This document shows positions 9,860 to 21,706 of a DNA stretch of 64,000 bases, piece after piece. Position numbers and translations under genes: made by a program. Below the pieces are notes generated by a model that was not told the origin of the DNA, ran no database searches, and was given only the letters and a program-made list of their open reading frames with translations. The DNA is from Blepharisma japonicum (lineage: Eukaryota > Ciliophora > Heterotrichea > Heterotrichida > Blepharismidae): the NCBI GenBank assembly GCA_949751835.1, contig CATKHK010000034.1:186001-250000 (forward strand), read 5' to 3'. Numbering within the stretch: the first letter of the stretch is position 1; each line of letters opens with the position of its first letter.

Positions 9860-11323
9860 CTAAACTTTATTCAAACATTCAAATTCGAGGCATTTGAGAT
9901 AGATATTGAATTCAAGCGATCGGGATAAAGTTAATGGATTGGAAATAATATCAAGAATTTGCAAATCTGTTACAAGTTTGAAATTATGCGCTCCTGATTC
10001 AGTTTGATCAATTAATTCCAAATTTTTAAACACTTTGAGCATAGCATGCTCTTTATACACCCAAATTTCGATTTTATAAGTATCTTCTCCAAGCTCATAC
10101 ATAAAATGAGAATTAAAATGGAATAGCTTAATACCAAGAACTTCATAAATATAATTTAAATCCAAAAATAATGAATTTTTTTCTTTTTTCTCAAACATTG
10201 AGTTTGCATTTTCAATCCATTGCAAATGGCCAATTTTTGAATCATAATAAAGGTGCTTTATCAGCTTTTTTTTTATATGGTTTAAAGAATTCTTTTCCAG
10301 TCTTTTTGCCTGCAAGCGTGAATAAGTAATTTCTAGTTCAGTTTCTCCGTATATCAAAACTAGCCCTTTTGAACTTTTTTCTTTTAAAAATAGAGTTACA
10401 GGCTTTTTGCATCCCTTTACTTTAGTAATAATGGTAAAAAATAATGATCCATAATCATCATGCCAATTTAAAAATAGATCGTCGTTGCTATTTGTAAGGA
10501 ACAGTTTTGGTATTATCTCAGTTTTTATTATTTTAGATAAATCAGTTTCTTTTTTAATAATAAGTTTTCTATCAATATTAGTCTTTAATGATTGACCAGA
10601 TGGAAGTAGAGCAACAGCTACTACAGTTTTATATAAAGAATTTGTCAAAATTTGAATAGAACAGCAAATGCATGATAAATTTGCGATACATTGATATATT
10701 AAAAAAAGTTTATTATAGCTTGTTTTTGTTCTAATATCCATATTTTCTTTTATATAATCTTTCTTTTTTTCTGAAATGCATATCTGCTCTATCTGATGAA
10801 TTTGGGAAAATTTTTCTTTTAATAAATCAAGGTGGTATGAAATACTTAAATTAGAATTTTGAAGATCTTCAACAGAATTAGGTAAATTTGCTGACGCATT
10901 GGCAACTTTCATTAATATTAAACTTGTCGATGCTTTTTTACCAAATTCAAATTCATATGTAGCAATATCTCGCTTAATATCAAGAAGATCACTTTTTGCT
11001 TGCAAGAGGTTTCTTCTGGTATCAAAAAACTTATTTTCAAGAAGTTGCCGTGCATCTTGGCCATTCGTTTGCTTTTGCAAATCTTTATAGTCAATTGATG
11101 GTTTTTTCGTTCTATAACTCCAAAAAGTGGCTTGGGCATGCTTTTCAAAGTCATTTAAATCTTTTCTCATTATCCTTGAGTTTGATGTATAAATTTTGAA
11201 ATAAGATTGCGATTTTGTGGTAAATACAGGGCTTGAAGGTGGTGATGTTCTTGAATTTAAAGTATCAAATATCAGCCTGTCAACATTGCTTAAGGTAGCG
11301 CCTTTATGGGCTACTTTTTCCAT
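9860..11323 (-). CDS. Unknown 487-aa protein
   Basis: I do not recognise this protein. The frame is fully open for 487 residues with an ATG start and TAA stop, and has neither an intron nor an in-frame TGA. Residues 1-45 are Ser/Thr/Pro-rich and basic. Residues about 50-190 are helical and charged (FEKHAQATFWSYRTKKP, NLLQAKSDLLDIKRDIATYEFEFGKKAS). A Cys-rich hydrophobic stretch, LFLIYQCIANLSCICCSIQIL, sits near 210-230 but is too irregular to call a membrane segment with confidence. The C-terminal half alternates strands and charged loops (LFFTIITKVKGCKKPVTLFL, HFMYELGEDTYKIEIWVYKE). It converges with glutaredoxin, and its start lies 80 bases from the stop of the next gene on the same strand. 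Confidence 0.75.
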   Translation of the reverse strand: MEKVAHKGATLSNVDRLIFDTLNSRTSPPSSPVFTTKSQSYFKIYTSNSRIMRKDLNDFEKHAQATFWSYRTKKPSIDYKDLQKQTNGQDARQLLENKFFDTRRNLLQAKSDLLDIKRDIATYEFEFGKKASTSLILMKVANASANLPNSVEDLQNSNLSISYHLDLLKEKFSQIHQIEQICISEKKKDYIKENMDIRTKTSYNKLFLIYQCIANLSCICCSIQILTNSLYKTVVAVALLPSGQSLKTNIDRKLIIKKETDLSKIIKTEIIPKLFLTNSNDDLFLNWHDDYGSLFFTIITKVKGCKKPVTLFLKEKSSKGLVLIYGETELEITYSRLQAKRLEKNSLNHIKKKLIKHLYYDSKIGHLQWIENANSMFEKKEKNSLFLDLNYIYEVLGIKLFHFNSHFMYELGEDTYKIEIWVYKEHAMLKVFKNLELIDQTESGAHNFKLVTDLQILDIISNPLTLSRSLEFNIYLKCLEFECLNKV

Positions 11324-11403
11324 TTTTTTTAATTATCAGTAACGTCAAATTTATGATTTTGAGATAAATTGCTCTAATAAATATAAATAAATAAAGATTA
11401 TAG

Positions 11404-12426
11404 TTAAACTGCTGGATTTCTATGAAGATAAGGTAAATTGCTAGCATCAATAACATCTTTTCTTGTAGCAGTTTCTTTCACAACTGAAACCACAGGAGGT
11501 TGCGCCCCAAGGCTAGTCAGAATTTCATTTTCCATTAGTTTTCTAATAGAAGAATTCGAGTGAATCGCTTTAAGGAATGGGTTTTCTTTCAAAATCTTAT
11601 CAGCAATCTTTTTCACAAGTTTTTGGTATTTTTTCTTCGGCTCGCTTTCTTTGCTAGTTGGATCCCAATCTTGGTCATGAACAACAGACTCACTTTTTAC
11701 AGAGCCCCAATCAGTGTCATCTTTTGAAGCTTCTGTTTTGATTGTTCTACCTTCTAATCTAGCTTTTTTCTTTTCTTCTTGTCTTGCAATGAATTTTTCT
11801 TTCAAATCTGGTTTGCTCTCAATCAATTTCGTGACTTTTTCTTTGACAACTTCAAGTGCCATCTTTACTTCGAGATCATTGACAATTTCATCGTAGTCCA
11901 AGTCTTCTACAAACCTAAGCAGATCATCTACTTCAGTTTCTTCTTGTTTTTCTGCTTCCTCTTCAGTTAGTGCCCATTTCGGTTTCTTTGTGCTTGGGTC
12001 TGCTGTCTGTGCTCGAGGTTTGCTGCTATTTAAATCTTCTTCTTCGTATTGGCCTGATAGGATTTGTTTTTTCTCTTCTGGATCTACAGTGCCTAGCAGC
12101 CTTTTGCGCTGTTTACTCATAGAAGTTTGGAAATTCTCCTTTTTGGATGCTTTTTGACGCTCTATTTCTTCGTTTTCTTTTAGAGCTTTCATACGGTTTT
12201 CCTGGATTCTTGCAAGTCATTTTCTATGTCGTGTTAAGATTTCTTTAGGTTTTGGCTTAGAGACATTTAAGATCTGCTTTTTAACAGGATTCCAGCCCAT
12301 TGGTTCTTTGGGATCAACTCTTGAAATGAAAGCTCTGTTTCTTTTGGAGTTTTCTGATGACTGATTAGGACGATTGCATAGCATAACCCCTTTATAGTTG
12401 CCGATGTTGACTTTTTCTTCACTCAT
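11404..12426 (-). CDS. Conserved charged protein with YKGVMLCNRP motif
   Basis: The frame is continuous for 340 residues once the TGA near 12217 is read as Trp (HRKWLARIQEN). The N-terminus has NIGNYKGVMLCNRP, followed by NRAFISRVDPKEPMGWNP; this looks like a compact conserved motif pair, of the kind seen in conserved ciliary proteins, but I cannot name the family. The middle is acidic and lysine-rich (about residues 70-250), and the last 15 residues, ending in NLPYLHRNPAV, look conserved again. The stretch LVKKIADKILKENPFLKAIHSNSSI is predicted helical. The gene is divergent from the next coiled-coil gene, with 231 bases between starts that must hold both promoters. Confidence 0.8.
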
Positions 12427-12657
12427 TTTATTTCAAAATGGTTGTTAGTCCTATTAAATTATAGTTAAATCAATGCATGATTCCGCAAACTATAAATTAT
12501 TATATAATATCAATCCTAAGAATTTGTTTAAATAAATAAAAATCCTTTAATGCAAATAAATTTATTTTATAAGCCTTTACAAAAAACCTTTATTTTTTGC
12601 ATTGAATGACCCCAGCCTTATTTTAATTAAAATAACTTTAATAATCTATATTCCAAT

Positions 12658-14316
12658 ATGTATAGAAAGTGCTGGAAGTGCTCCGCTGAATACGCAGATG
12701 AACCCATTTCAAGTTTTATAAAGGAAGGCCAAAGAAGCTACAGCCTAATGATTCAAATGGAAGAAGAAAGCATAAACAACAAGAAACTTGTGGAAGATTT
12801 CAATCGAAGAAAAAGGCAAGAAAACTATCTCAAACAAAACGAATATCTTGAAGAGCTTAGGCGCCAAAAAGAATTTATTAAAGCATATCGAGAAACAATC
12901 ATCTTAAAATCATCCAATTTATTTAACAAATCTGGCTATCTAAGATCCTATCTCAAACAAATTGAGGAGTGTTGGAATAAAGAAGCCGTTGAGTTATGAA
13001 ATTTCATCTACTCTTGCTTTTTGCAAGTCCACAAGTGGCTTGAAGGTTATGAAAAAGAAAAAGCCAGCATGAAAAACCTAAAAGAAGAATACGAATACCA
13101 AAGAGAGTTGTTCTCAAAATGCCTGAAAGACAATGAGAACAGTATGAGAATTTTGAAAGCAAAAGATGAGCTGATCGAATCATATATGATAACTATCAAC
13201 GAAAATAAAATAGCAATTAGAGAAAATAATACTACAATACAACAATACAAAAAAGAGATAGAAGAATTAAGGAAAAATATCAGTGAAAGAGATAGGGAAA
13301 TTGAAGTATTCATTAAAGAGAGAGAAGAAATGAAATCTGAGTTTGATAAGATGATGCTTGAAGCTACAAATAAAAGCAAAGAAACTCATAGAATGCAGCT
13401 GCAAAAAGTTGAAAACGAGTGAAAAGATGTAATAGCCACTCTACAAAATGAGCTTAGTGCTTGCAAATCATCATGCTCTATAAAAATTGATACACTTGAA
13501 GATGAATTAAAGAAACAAGTTGAAGAAAAAAATAAAGAAATTAGCAGCCTTAGTGGAACAATAAAAACACTTACTGCTGAAAAACACAAATCACAAGAAG
13601 CTATTACGAAAAAAGATAAAGATATCACTGATCTGCAATATAGAATAAATGGCCTTATGGATGAGAACGAAAAAATCAAGCGTGAGGCTGCGAAGAATAA
13701 GAGTAACACAACAGTTCAAACAGAACTGGAAAGCTTAAAAGAGGAAAATGAAAGATTAAGGCTTCAGATAAACAATTCAGGTAAACAATTTGAAAATCTT
13801 CAAGTGGAAATTCGAAGCCTAAAAAAAGAAAATGAAAGCTTAAGGCTTCAGATAAGTAATTTTAGTACACAATCTTCAAGTATTGCAATTAATTCGCAAA
13901 GAAGTAGCAGCAAGGTTCTAGATAGATCTAAAACCATGAGTGAATCTAAATCCACATATGAGGAAGAAAGTAAAGAAATGAGAGTAATAACAAAGCAAGA
14001 AATTCGCTCTGAAGTTGTAGAATTTGAAGAAAAAGAAGAAATAGGAGAAGAGATTATAGAACTAGAAGGAGATTCTAATTATTTTGCGGGCTATTGCATG
14101 AATATGATTATTGAGGCATTTAAGAGCGATGCAAAAAAAGAAATGATGGAAGCTGCTTACACTGCTTTGAATATATTAAAACAATTCGACGATCCAAAGT
14201 ATAAAGAACTTACTATAAGAGTTGAGCAAATAACCAATAATGAAGACGTGAATATGCAAGCTTATGAGGAACTTACAGAGTTTTGTAGTAAACTGCAAAA
14301 GGAACAGAACCAATAA
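12658..14316 (+). CDS. Coiled-coil protein with N-terminal CxxC
   Basis: Reading TGA as Trp joins three open stretches into one 552-residue frame (the Trp codons are in ELWNFIY and ENEWKDVI). The protein begins MYRKCWKCSAEY, a single Cys-x-x-Cys pair, which alone is not enough for a zinc ribbon. It then continues almost entirely as a charged coiled coil. Two near-identical repeats, ENERLRLQINN and ENESLRLQISN, lie around residues 360-405. A Ser-rich spacer and an acidic stretch (VVEFEEKEEIGEEIIELEGD) separate the coil from a more globular, helical end (about 475-552). A structural role at the cytoskeleton is likely but inferred. It converges with the channel gene, with only 16 bases between stops. 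Confidence 0.85.
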
Positions 14317-14332
14317 TTTAATCATTAAATCT

Positions 14333-17300
14333 TTAAGGAGAATGAGCACTATTTGTTAAGATAGGTTTTTCCGCATATTTATTCTCCATTTTCTTTATGT
14401 GATCTTCGAATCTTTGATACTTATTATCAATATTTTCTCTAATATTTTTTGCTTCCTCTAAAAAGCTTTCTTTAATATTCTTTGAAATTTCTGCCAGTTG
14501 AATTTGCAACTCAGACCTCATTCTATGGCTGATTTTATTTATTTTTCCATTCAGTTTATCAGTTTTCTTAACTTCTTTATCTAAGCAAGCCACAAAATAT
14601 TTAGACTTTATCTGTTTTCTTTTCCAAATCAACAAATATTCATACTCAATAATCATTTCAAGGTCTTCAATGCTATCATCTCATTCAAGGTCCATTAATA
14701 ATTTATTGTAGACTTCTTCACATATAGGGATTAGTGAGCATAAAATAAAGACAGAGATGATTATCCCAATTGTGATAATTCATTCATTTTCTGGGATTGA
14801 GCTAAAATCAGAGCTTTTTAAGGCCAAATAAGCTGAAGTATGTAAGGAGTCAAGTAAACTGCTTTCTGCGCTTTGTGAATAGATAATAAAGCCTAATGCT
14901 AAAATAATGTAGCAGATTATTATAATTTCTGGGACTAATTTGTTGATAATATGAGAGATATACCTGAAAGCTCTCATAGTCGGCCTATATAATCGAAAGA
15001 AAAAGAGTCCATTAATTCAAGATACAGTTATTAAATATAGTAAAATATCTTGAGATCAGAATATAATATAAGCAAAAAATAAAAGTGATCTAGTTATCTC
15101 AATTAAGTGTTTAAGAAATTTATGTTTCTGCATCTGCAAAATGTCCATTGCAGATTGATATATGTCATATCCAGTCAAGAAAATATTAAAAATAAATGAA
15201 ATAATTATTGATATAGCACTGTCTATTTCATCTCCAAGCAGAAGAGTAACAATATAACAAATAAATATTGTAAGATGAATTAAATGAACAAGATATGCCT
15301 GATTTCATTTGAAATTGATAAGAGATTGAATAAATAAAGTCGAAATAATTTGTGGATTTTTTGCATCCTTAATGCTAACAAGAAGCTTTGTTGAGTCTTT
15401 CGAACCTGCTTCTAGACTTAGTTTTAAGCAGCTCTTTCATAAGCTCATATTTTTTTTCTTTCCGAAATATTTATTTTTAATTTGTTGGTCCAGATGGTCA
15501 TGCTTATCAAGAGTATCAACCAAATCATATGCTGGACAAGAGGCTGTTTTCGAAGCCTTGATTTCTTGCCACTTAATAAAAGTGTTATCATACAGCTTGC
15601 TAAGGCTTTTGAAATTTTCAGAATTAAGCTTGACCAAAATATCAGTATTAATCAGCGATAAAAACTTTGGTTGAGTATTAGCAATTTCAGCGAATTTCTC
15701 AATTATCACTTCAGTGCATTCGTAACTATTTCTTTTAAGACTGATTGATAGAGGGTTTTCATCGCTAAGAGTGCTTGTAAATGAACTTTTGTGATCTAGT
15801 GATTTTTGCAGATGGTCATAATGATTGTAAAAGCTGTAAAAGTGTTTAGATGTAAAGCAGTATGGCATTACTGCTCATTTATCCATCTCTTTATCGTGCT
15901 GAAGAGGGGTTGCAGTCATCAATGAGTCAAGATATTTCATGAAATCATACTTTTGGGAGCCTGGGCCTGATATTTCTATTGTATGTGATTTAACTGGATT
16001 GTTTATAATATATGAATCTCTCTTGGATGTATATAAAATAAAATCTTCATTAGGAGATAGCTTCATTCTAGATGTTTTGGTGCTTGTAGGGCTTAAAAAG
16101 ATTTGCTCATATGTGTTTAGGTCTCAGAAAGTTATTGAACCTTCATTTCCACAAGATAGCAAATAAGGGTTTTCTTTCATAGCATATAGCCCAACTATTT
16201 TATGTTGTTGAGTACTTATCAAGTATGTTTGATATCCAGCATCTATATCCCAAAATCTAATTGTTGAATCTTTCCCTCCTGAGATAAGAGTTTTGCTATC
16301 TCTTAAACATTCTAATGACCGTACTGCTCTTGTGTGGCCCATAAGAGTATTAATTGCCCTATTTTCAATTAAATTTCAAACAATAATCCTTTTATCTGAG
16401 CTTCCAGACATAACCATAGAATTATCCCAACTAAATACTACACATTTCAAAGAATTCAAATGTTCTTTCATTTTAATTCTAATTTCTCTTTCATTGAGAT
16501 CTACTACAATAAGTGATCCGAGCTTTCCACCTAATGCCAACAAAGAGGAATTTTTGCTTCCTATCATCAAATTAATAGTTTCCTCATTCATATCAAGACT
16601 AATTCTATTTTCCTCTTCCTTAGTATCCAAATTAACAATGCTAATAAACTGAGAATTCGATAAAACAAGTTTATCTTTCATAACTAACAAATTATCTGCC
16701 CAATCTTCATTTTCTATTAAATGTTTGCTTTTAAAACTATTCAAATCTAATTCTTGTATAAACGGCATTAAATCTTTGTATACCAATTTATTGCTGTTAT
16801 GTGAGAAATCAACCAATTGATAAGGAATATCTTGAAGCTTATGAGAAAAATCAACATCTGGATTTTTCATGCAAAATAGGTTGCCTTCAATATCACACAT
16901 ATAAATAGAGTCATTTTTAATTTGATAAGAAATGCATTCAATTGAGCAATTTGATGTAGGAGTGCTCATTGAGGTAAGCTCAATTACATCAAAAAACGTA
17001 AGTTTTCCAAATCTGTTTCCTATTAAGATAGATTTATCTGTTATTGATAAAGATGCAGGGACTTGCTGAGTGGTAATCTCATGCAGAATCGTCATATGGA
17101 TATCTAATATTATTACTGCATCATCTGTGGATAAAATAACATAGTCTTCCATAGGTGATATTTTTATGAACTCCAAGCGTTTTTTATACTGCATTTCTCC
17201 AAATCGATCGCCATCTAATGAAAATAAGGAGGCCATACCTTTATTGCTTAGAAGGGCAACCATTTTTTGAGAAACATCAAGTTTATCATAATGACTCTGA

Positions 17301-17890
17301 CTGAAAATCCCAAAACTTGATATCTCAGAAAATGATTTTTTGTTAATGTTCCATTTAAAAACTTCATTTCTGCTGCTAATTGAAAATAAAAACGTTTTGT
17401 CTGGCGTTGTTGCAATCATCGTTATTGAAGAATCGTGCCCTGAAAGGATTGTCATACTCAAATTATTCAACTCTATAATATAGAGCTTCTTATCTCTACA
17501 CCCTACAATTGCTGCTGTATCATTTTTGCTGAAAATGGCATTAGTTAGGACTTTTTCAGAAATTTTTATTTCTTTAGTTTTGCTGTGGTCTTCTAAATTA
17601 TTATAGACTAAGATTCCATCATAGCACGGAATTAGGATTTCTTTTAAATTTGAAGAGATGTCGATAGAAATAGCAGATCTTCTTGTCTTCCCGATGAGAT
17701 TTGGAAGATTATTTGATAAGTAGCGCTTTATTTTTGGAATGGCTTGCTTGATCAAATGACTATTAACTTTGTATTGGTCTAAAAGATTTTGACTATCTCG
17801 GGTGGCTACTTTGGTAATTCATTTTTTATTTGCTTCTATCTCTGTTTCTGTTTTATGGGCTTCTAATAGTGGAATTTCTATATCAGACAT
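14333..17890 (-). CDS. WD40-repeat protein fused to a six-helix cation-channel domain
   Basis: The minus-strand frame is open for 1185 residues when TGA is read as Trp; I checked the joins across every internal TGA. Residues about 40-700 contain a long series of WD40-type beta-propeller repeats (for example SCSDKRIIV-type ends, SLECLRDSKTLISGGKDSTI, RFWDIDAG). Residues about 865-1055 hold six hydrophobic segments in the spacing of an ion-transport domain. The fourth ends FFFRLYRPTMRAFRYI, with Arg every three to four residues as in voltage sensors. A re-entrant-like segment, LHTSAYLALKSSDFSSI, sits between the fifth and sixth helices. The C-terminus (about 1090-1185) is charged and helical. 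The start ATG is preceded by stops. One domain per chain implies a tetramer. Ion selectivity cannot be read from the sequence. Confidence 0.85.
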
Positions 17891-18135
17891 TATGCTTAAT
17901 AGCTGAGCTCTATTAATTATTCATCACTATAATTTTAGTCACATTTTATCATGCCTGAAAGATTTAATTTATTTTTTATTAAAAATTCATCCTATTTCAT
18001 ATCCAAATAATTGGATCAAGAATATTAATTCTTTTTAGTAAAAAAATTATAACCTATGAGTCTATAATATCTATAATCTTATAAAAATTGGCTTCTAATC
18101 ATTAATTAAACATTTTTAAATAAATTATTATTTGA

Positions 18136-21100
18136 ATGAATTTTTCAGATGAGCCTATAAACTTGCGCCAAAGCGATTTGGCAGATAAAATATACGACTC
18201 AAAGTCTGCAAAGGATAAAGAATACCAAGAGAAACTAGACTATGCCAGAGACTTATATGAGCAAAGAATTTCAAATTTAAATTACCAAGTCCAAAGATAT
18301 TTCGAAGATGTAAATAACGATGATATATTTCACGCAATGAAAGAAAGCTCATTAAGCCAAGGTTTTGCTTCTCAGCGAGCCAAGGAATTGCTTGAAAGTA
18401 TTATGAGTAACGAAAAAGAACTGACGATTTCAAAACTTCAAGACTCATTGATCCAAGAAAAAGGTGAAGTTCTCAAGCTTGAATATGAAAAACAAAAACA
18501 ATTATCAATTATTAGAGATTTAGAGGACAAAGTTAGAAGGGAATCGCTAGAAAAAGACCGAATTGGAAGGGTTTATCATGAAATGAGAATGAAAGTAGAG
18601 CACACAGATTCCATTATTGATGAAAAGCTTAAAATAAAAGATTTAGAATGGTCGCATAAAGTAGAAGACATGACAAGAAGCCAAAATAAAATAATTGGAA
18701 GCCAGATGATAGAATCTGAAGAAAAAATTAAAAGACTTCAAATCGATAATGAAGTTTTAAATTCTCAGCGCCAAAAGGATTTGGCACATATCCATGATCT
18801 GTGCTTTGAAATTGATGGATTAAAATCTAAGCTAGAAGATGTATTGAATAGAGAAGAGCAGTGAAAAATTTCTGTTAGATCTCTTGAAGACAATAAAGCC
18901 AATTTCAAAATTAGACTAGAAGATTTGATTGAAGAAAACAATGAGCTTAAACAGAAGAAAAAAGCTGTGGAAAAAGATCAAGGAAAACTTATTTCTAGTT
19001 TTCAAGCATATCAGAGTCAGTATGATGAACTTACAAAATCACAGCAAGATTTGCAAGGTATTTTGAAAAATTCAAAGTCTAAAAATGGTAAACTGAAGCA
19101 AAAAGTAAAAGAGCAGAGGTCGAAAATTTTGGACATTCAAAAAGATTATAAAAACTGTTCTGATAAGCTGGAAGAAGCAAAAGTTCAGCTTAAAATTTCA
19201 TATGAAAATGAAGAAAATCTGAAAAATTTATTACAAGAATCAGAAGATAGGATAAAAGAAATCGAAAAAAGCTCAAAAATGAAAATTGATGAGGTAAAAT
19301 CTCAATGCGATCTTCAGGTTATAAATCTACAAACACAACTAGAAAGAAAAGCAGAAGAAATTGTGACGACTGAAATGAAAATACGAAGCGATAAAGAAAA
19401 GGAAATCAGATCCCTCTTACAAAGTAAATCATCAGAAATTGAAAGAGATTTTATTCCAAAAGTATCACACCAAGAATCTATTGATGCCCATGAAAAGAAG
19501 CTGGCTAAAGAATGTCAACTAAAAATAGATAGACTGAGCCGGACGCATGAAGATAGCATTGAAAATTTAAATCAAGAAATAAATAAACTTAAAAGAGACT
19601 TAAAGTACCAAAAGGATTTATTGAAGGAGTCGACTGACAGAGAGGAAAATCTAAAAAATGACTTAAAATCATGCAAGGCAACGATGCAGGCTGAAATCAA
19701 GCAGAAAAGTAGCGAAATAAAAGAACTAAATGATGAAAAACTTGACATTTTATCACAGCTAGAAAAAGCTAGTGACGCTTTAGATTTGCTGAAGTCATGC
19801 AAAGGAGAAGAATCAGAGTTCAGGTTCAAAGTAGAAAATGAATTAATGAAATCTGAAATAAAGCGAAAAGAACTAGAAGATCAATTAAATTATTATAAGC
19901 AGCAAACAATTAAGTACCAAGAAAAACAAGAAATTATGAACAATGAATTCATTGAAAAAAGATTTTTAGGCTTAGAAAAAGAAAAAAATCAAAGGCTTGA
20001 AGATGACCTTGAACAGTCTCATAAATTTATATCAAAGCTAGAAAATCAAATAAGAGTCTTAGAAGATGAAATTGACGAAATATCATGCCACCACTCTGAA
20101 GCTAAAAATATGCTGAAAGAATCACAAACATTTACTAAATCATTAACTTCAGAGCTTGAAAATAAGGACAAACTCAATAGAGAAAGATTAATTTCGGCTG
20201 AGCAAGAAAATTTCGAACTTAAATCAATGATGATATCTATGAAAGAAGAGCTTGAATATACAAAAGAAGAGCTGCTTGCCCACAAAGCTCAATTGTTGGA
20301 AAAGGGCAGGAAATTCAACCTTACTACTGAGAAAATATGGAGAAATACAAAATTCTGCATACAGTCATTAAAATCTGATTTATCTATGATAAAACAAACC
20401 TTGGACTTTGAAATTAGCTCATTTAATGCTATGTTCAAATCAATAGTAAAAGACCTTTCTATTAAATTCATAGAAAAAGATGTAACCCAAAGGAAAACTC
20501 TTGAAAGCAAAGTGACAGGGTTTTCAGAAGAAATTAAAAGAGAGTGAAGAAATAAACTTCATAAGCTTGAAGAAAGTTTAATGAGAGAAGAAATCATATG
20601 ATGGGATGATCCTGATATGGAAAATGTAAGAAAAGCTGTCAAACTTTTAATTGATAAAAAGAAATCAAGTGAACTTATGGCTGAAAAGGCAAAAGAGTCA
20701 GTTTCAAAATTAAAATTGGACTTAGAAGACGCAAATAGGCAAAATCAAAAACTCCATATCAGACTTCAAGCAAATACAGAAGCTTTTGATAATTTACAAA
20801 AAGAAGTCACTGAGGGAGCTCTAAAAATAAAAACAAGCAGCCAAAACGTATTAAGAAAATCAACTAGCGAGCTCCAAGCTAAATATGAAAAAGACTTAGA
20901 GAAAACAAAAGAAGACTTGAGAAAAGCCATCTCAGAAAGGAGTGAAAGCGAATTTAAATTAAGGAGCTCCCACCAAGAAGAAATCGAAAAGGTAAAATCA
21001 CAATACGAAAAACGATATACTGCCATAAAAGAAGAGCTAGAAAATGAAAGATTAAAATCAATCAATTATGAAAGGCAAGCTTTGAATTTGCAGGATTCTA

Positions 21101-21390
21101 TTCCAAAAGAAAGATATTTTATGGAGGTTAAAAATTTAGAGAATAGAATATTGGAGCTAGAAGGGTATTTGGAGCAGGAAAGAGAACAAAAAGAGCAGGT
21201 CGCAAGATTGAGGAAAAATGATGTTCAAGATTTGAGTGAGAGAATACATTCACTGAGATTTGAATTGGCACAAAAAGAAGATAAACTAGGAGCGTATATC
21301 AAAGAAAATAGAGCTTCAGGGGATTATGGGTCTGTAAGGGATAGTAGAAGGAGTCCTTTTATGAGACAAAGATTTGAAGACAACATTTAA
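18136..21390 (+). CDS. Giant coiled-coil protein (1084 aa)
   Basis: Three open stretches in one frame, joined through TGA codons read as Trp (in REEQWKISV, IKREWRNKL and EEIIWWDDPDME), give 1084 residues. From residue about 20 to the end the sequence is an almost unbroken heptad-rich coiled coil, dominated by Glu, Lys, Leu and Ser, with many ENEELK-type repeats. A short less charged island, EKIWRNTKFCIQSLKSDLSM, lies around residues 732-752. No motor, Ca-binding or membrane motif is visible. The protein is probably a structural component of the cortex or basal bodies. It diverges from the channel gene, 245 bases between starts, so the two may share a promoter region. It ends in TAA. Confidence 0.85.
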
Positions 21391-21706
21391 TCGATATTTA
21401 ATTTCTAATTAAGATTGGAAAGAGTAGTATATTGAATTTTAATAGAAGACACTCAAAAACGACTTCGATTTATATTATATTAATTATTGTTAGTGTAGAC
21501 TTTAGAATGGACTCTATTCTTTTAAATTTAATTCTGAGCTTCATCAGAGACTTTTCTATCGTTTATATTTTAATGCTACATATTTCCTCTTATTATCTAA
21601 TATTTAATCTTTCGAGTTTTGATAAACCGTAATTGCGCCATTAATTTACTCTTTAGACTATTATGATGAATCCTTAAAATGCTGTTTATAATTTAAACAT
21701 TATATA
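21391..21706. other. AT-rich intergenic region between two coiled-coil genes
   Basis: This gap of 316 bases separates two genes on the same strand. It includes a stretch open for about 66 codons (21432-21632), which lacks an ATG at its start and codes for an Ile/Ser/Leu-rich hydrophobic string with no family resemblance. I take it to be chance. Otherwise it holds a 3' end and a promoter. Confidence 0.55.

Noticed and set aside
19572-20510. Minus-strand Ser/Phe-rich open stretches opposite the long coiled-coil genes
   Set aside because: These are the usual complement of Glu/Lys-rich coding sequence (GAA/AAA read backwards as TTC/TTT) and carry no independent signal. The same holds for antisense stretches at 13047-13709 and 22489-22830.
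21432-21632. 66-codon open stretch between two coiled-coil genes
   Set aside because: No ATG at the start, low complexity, and no resemblance to any protein; the region is better read as spacer.
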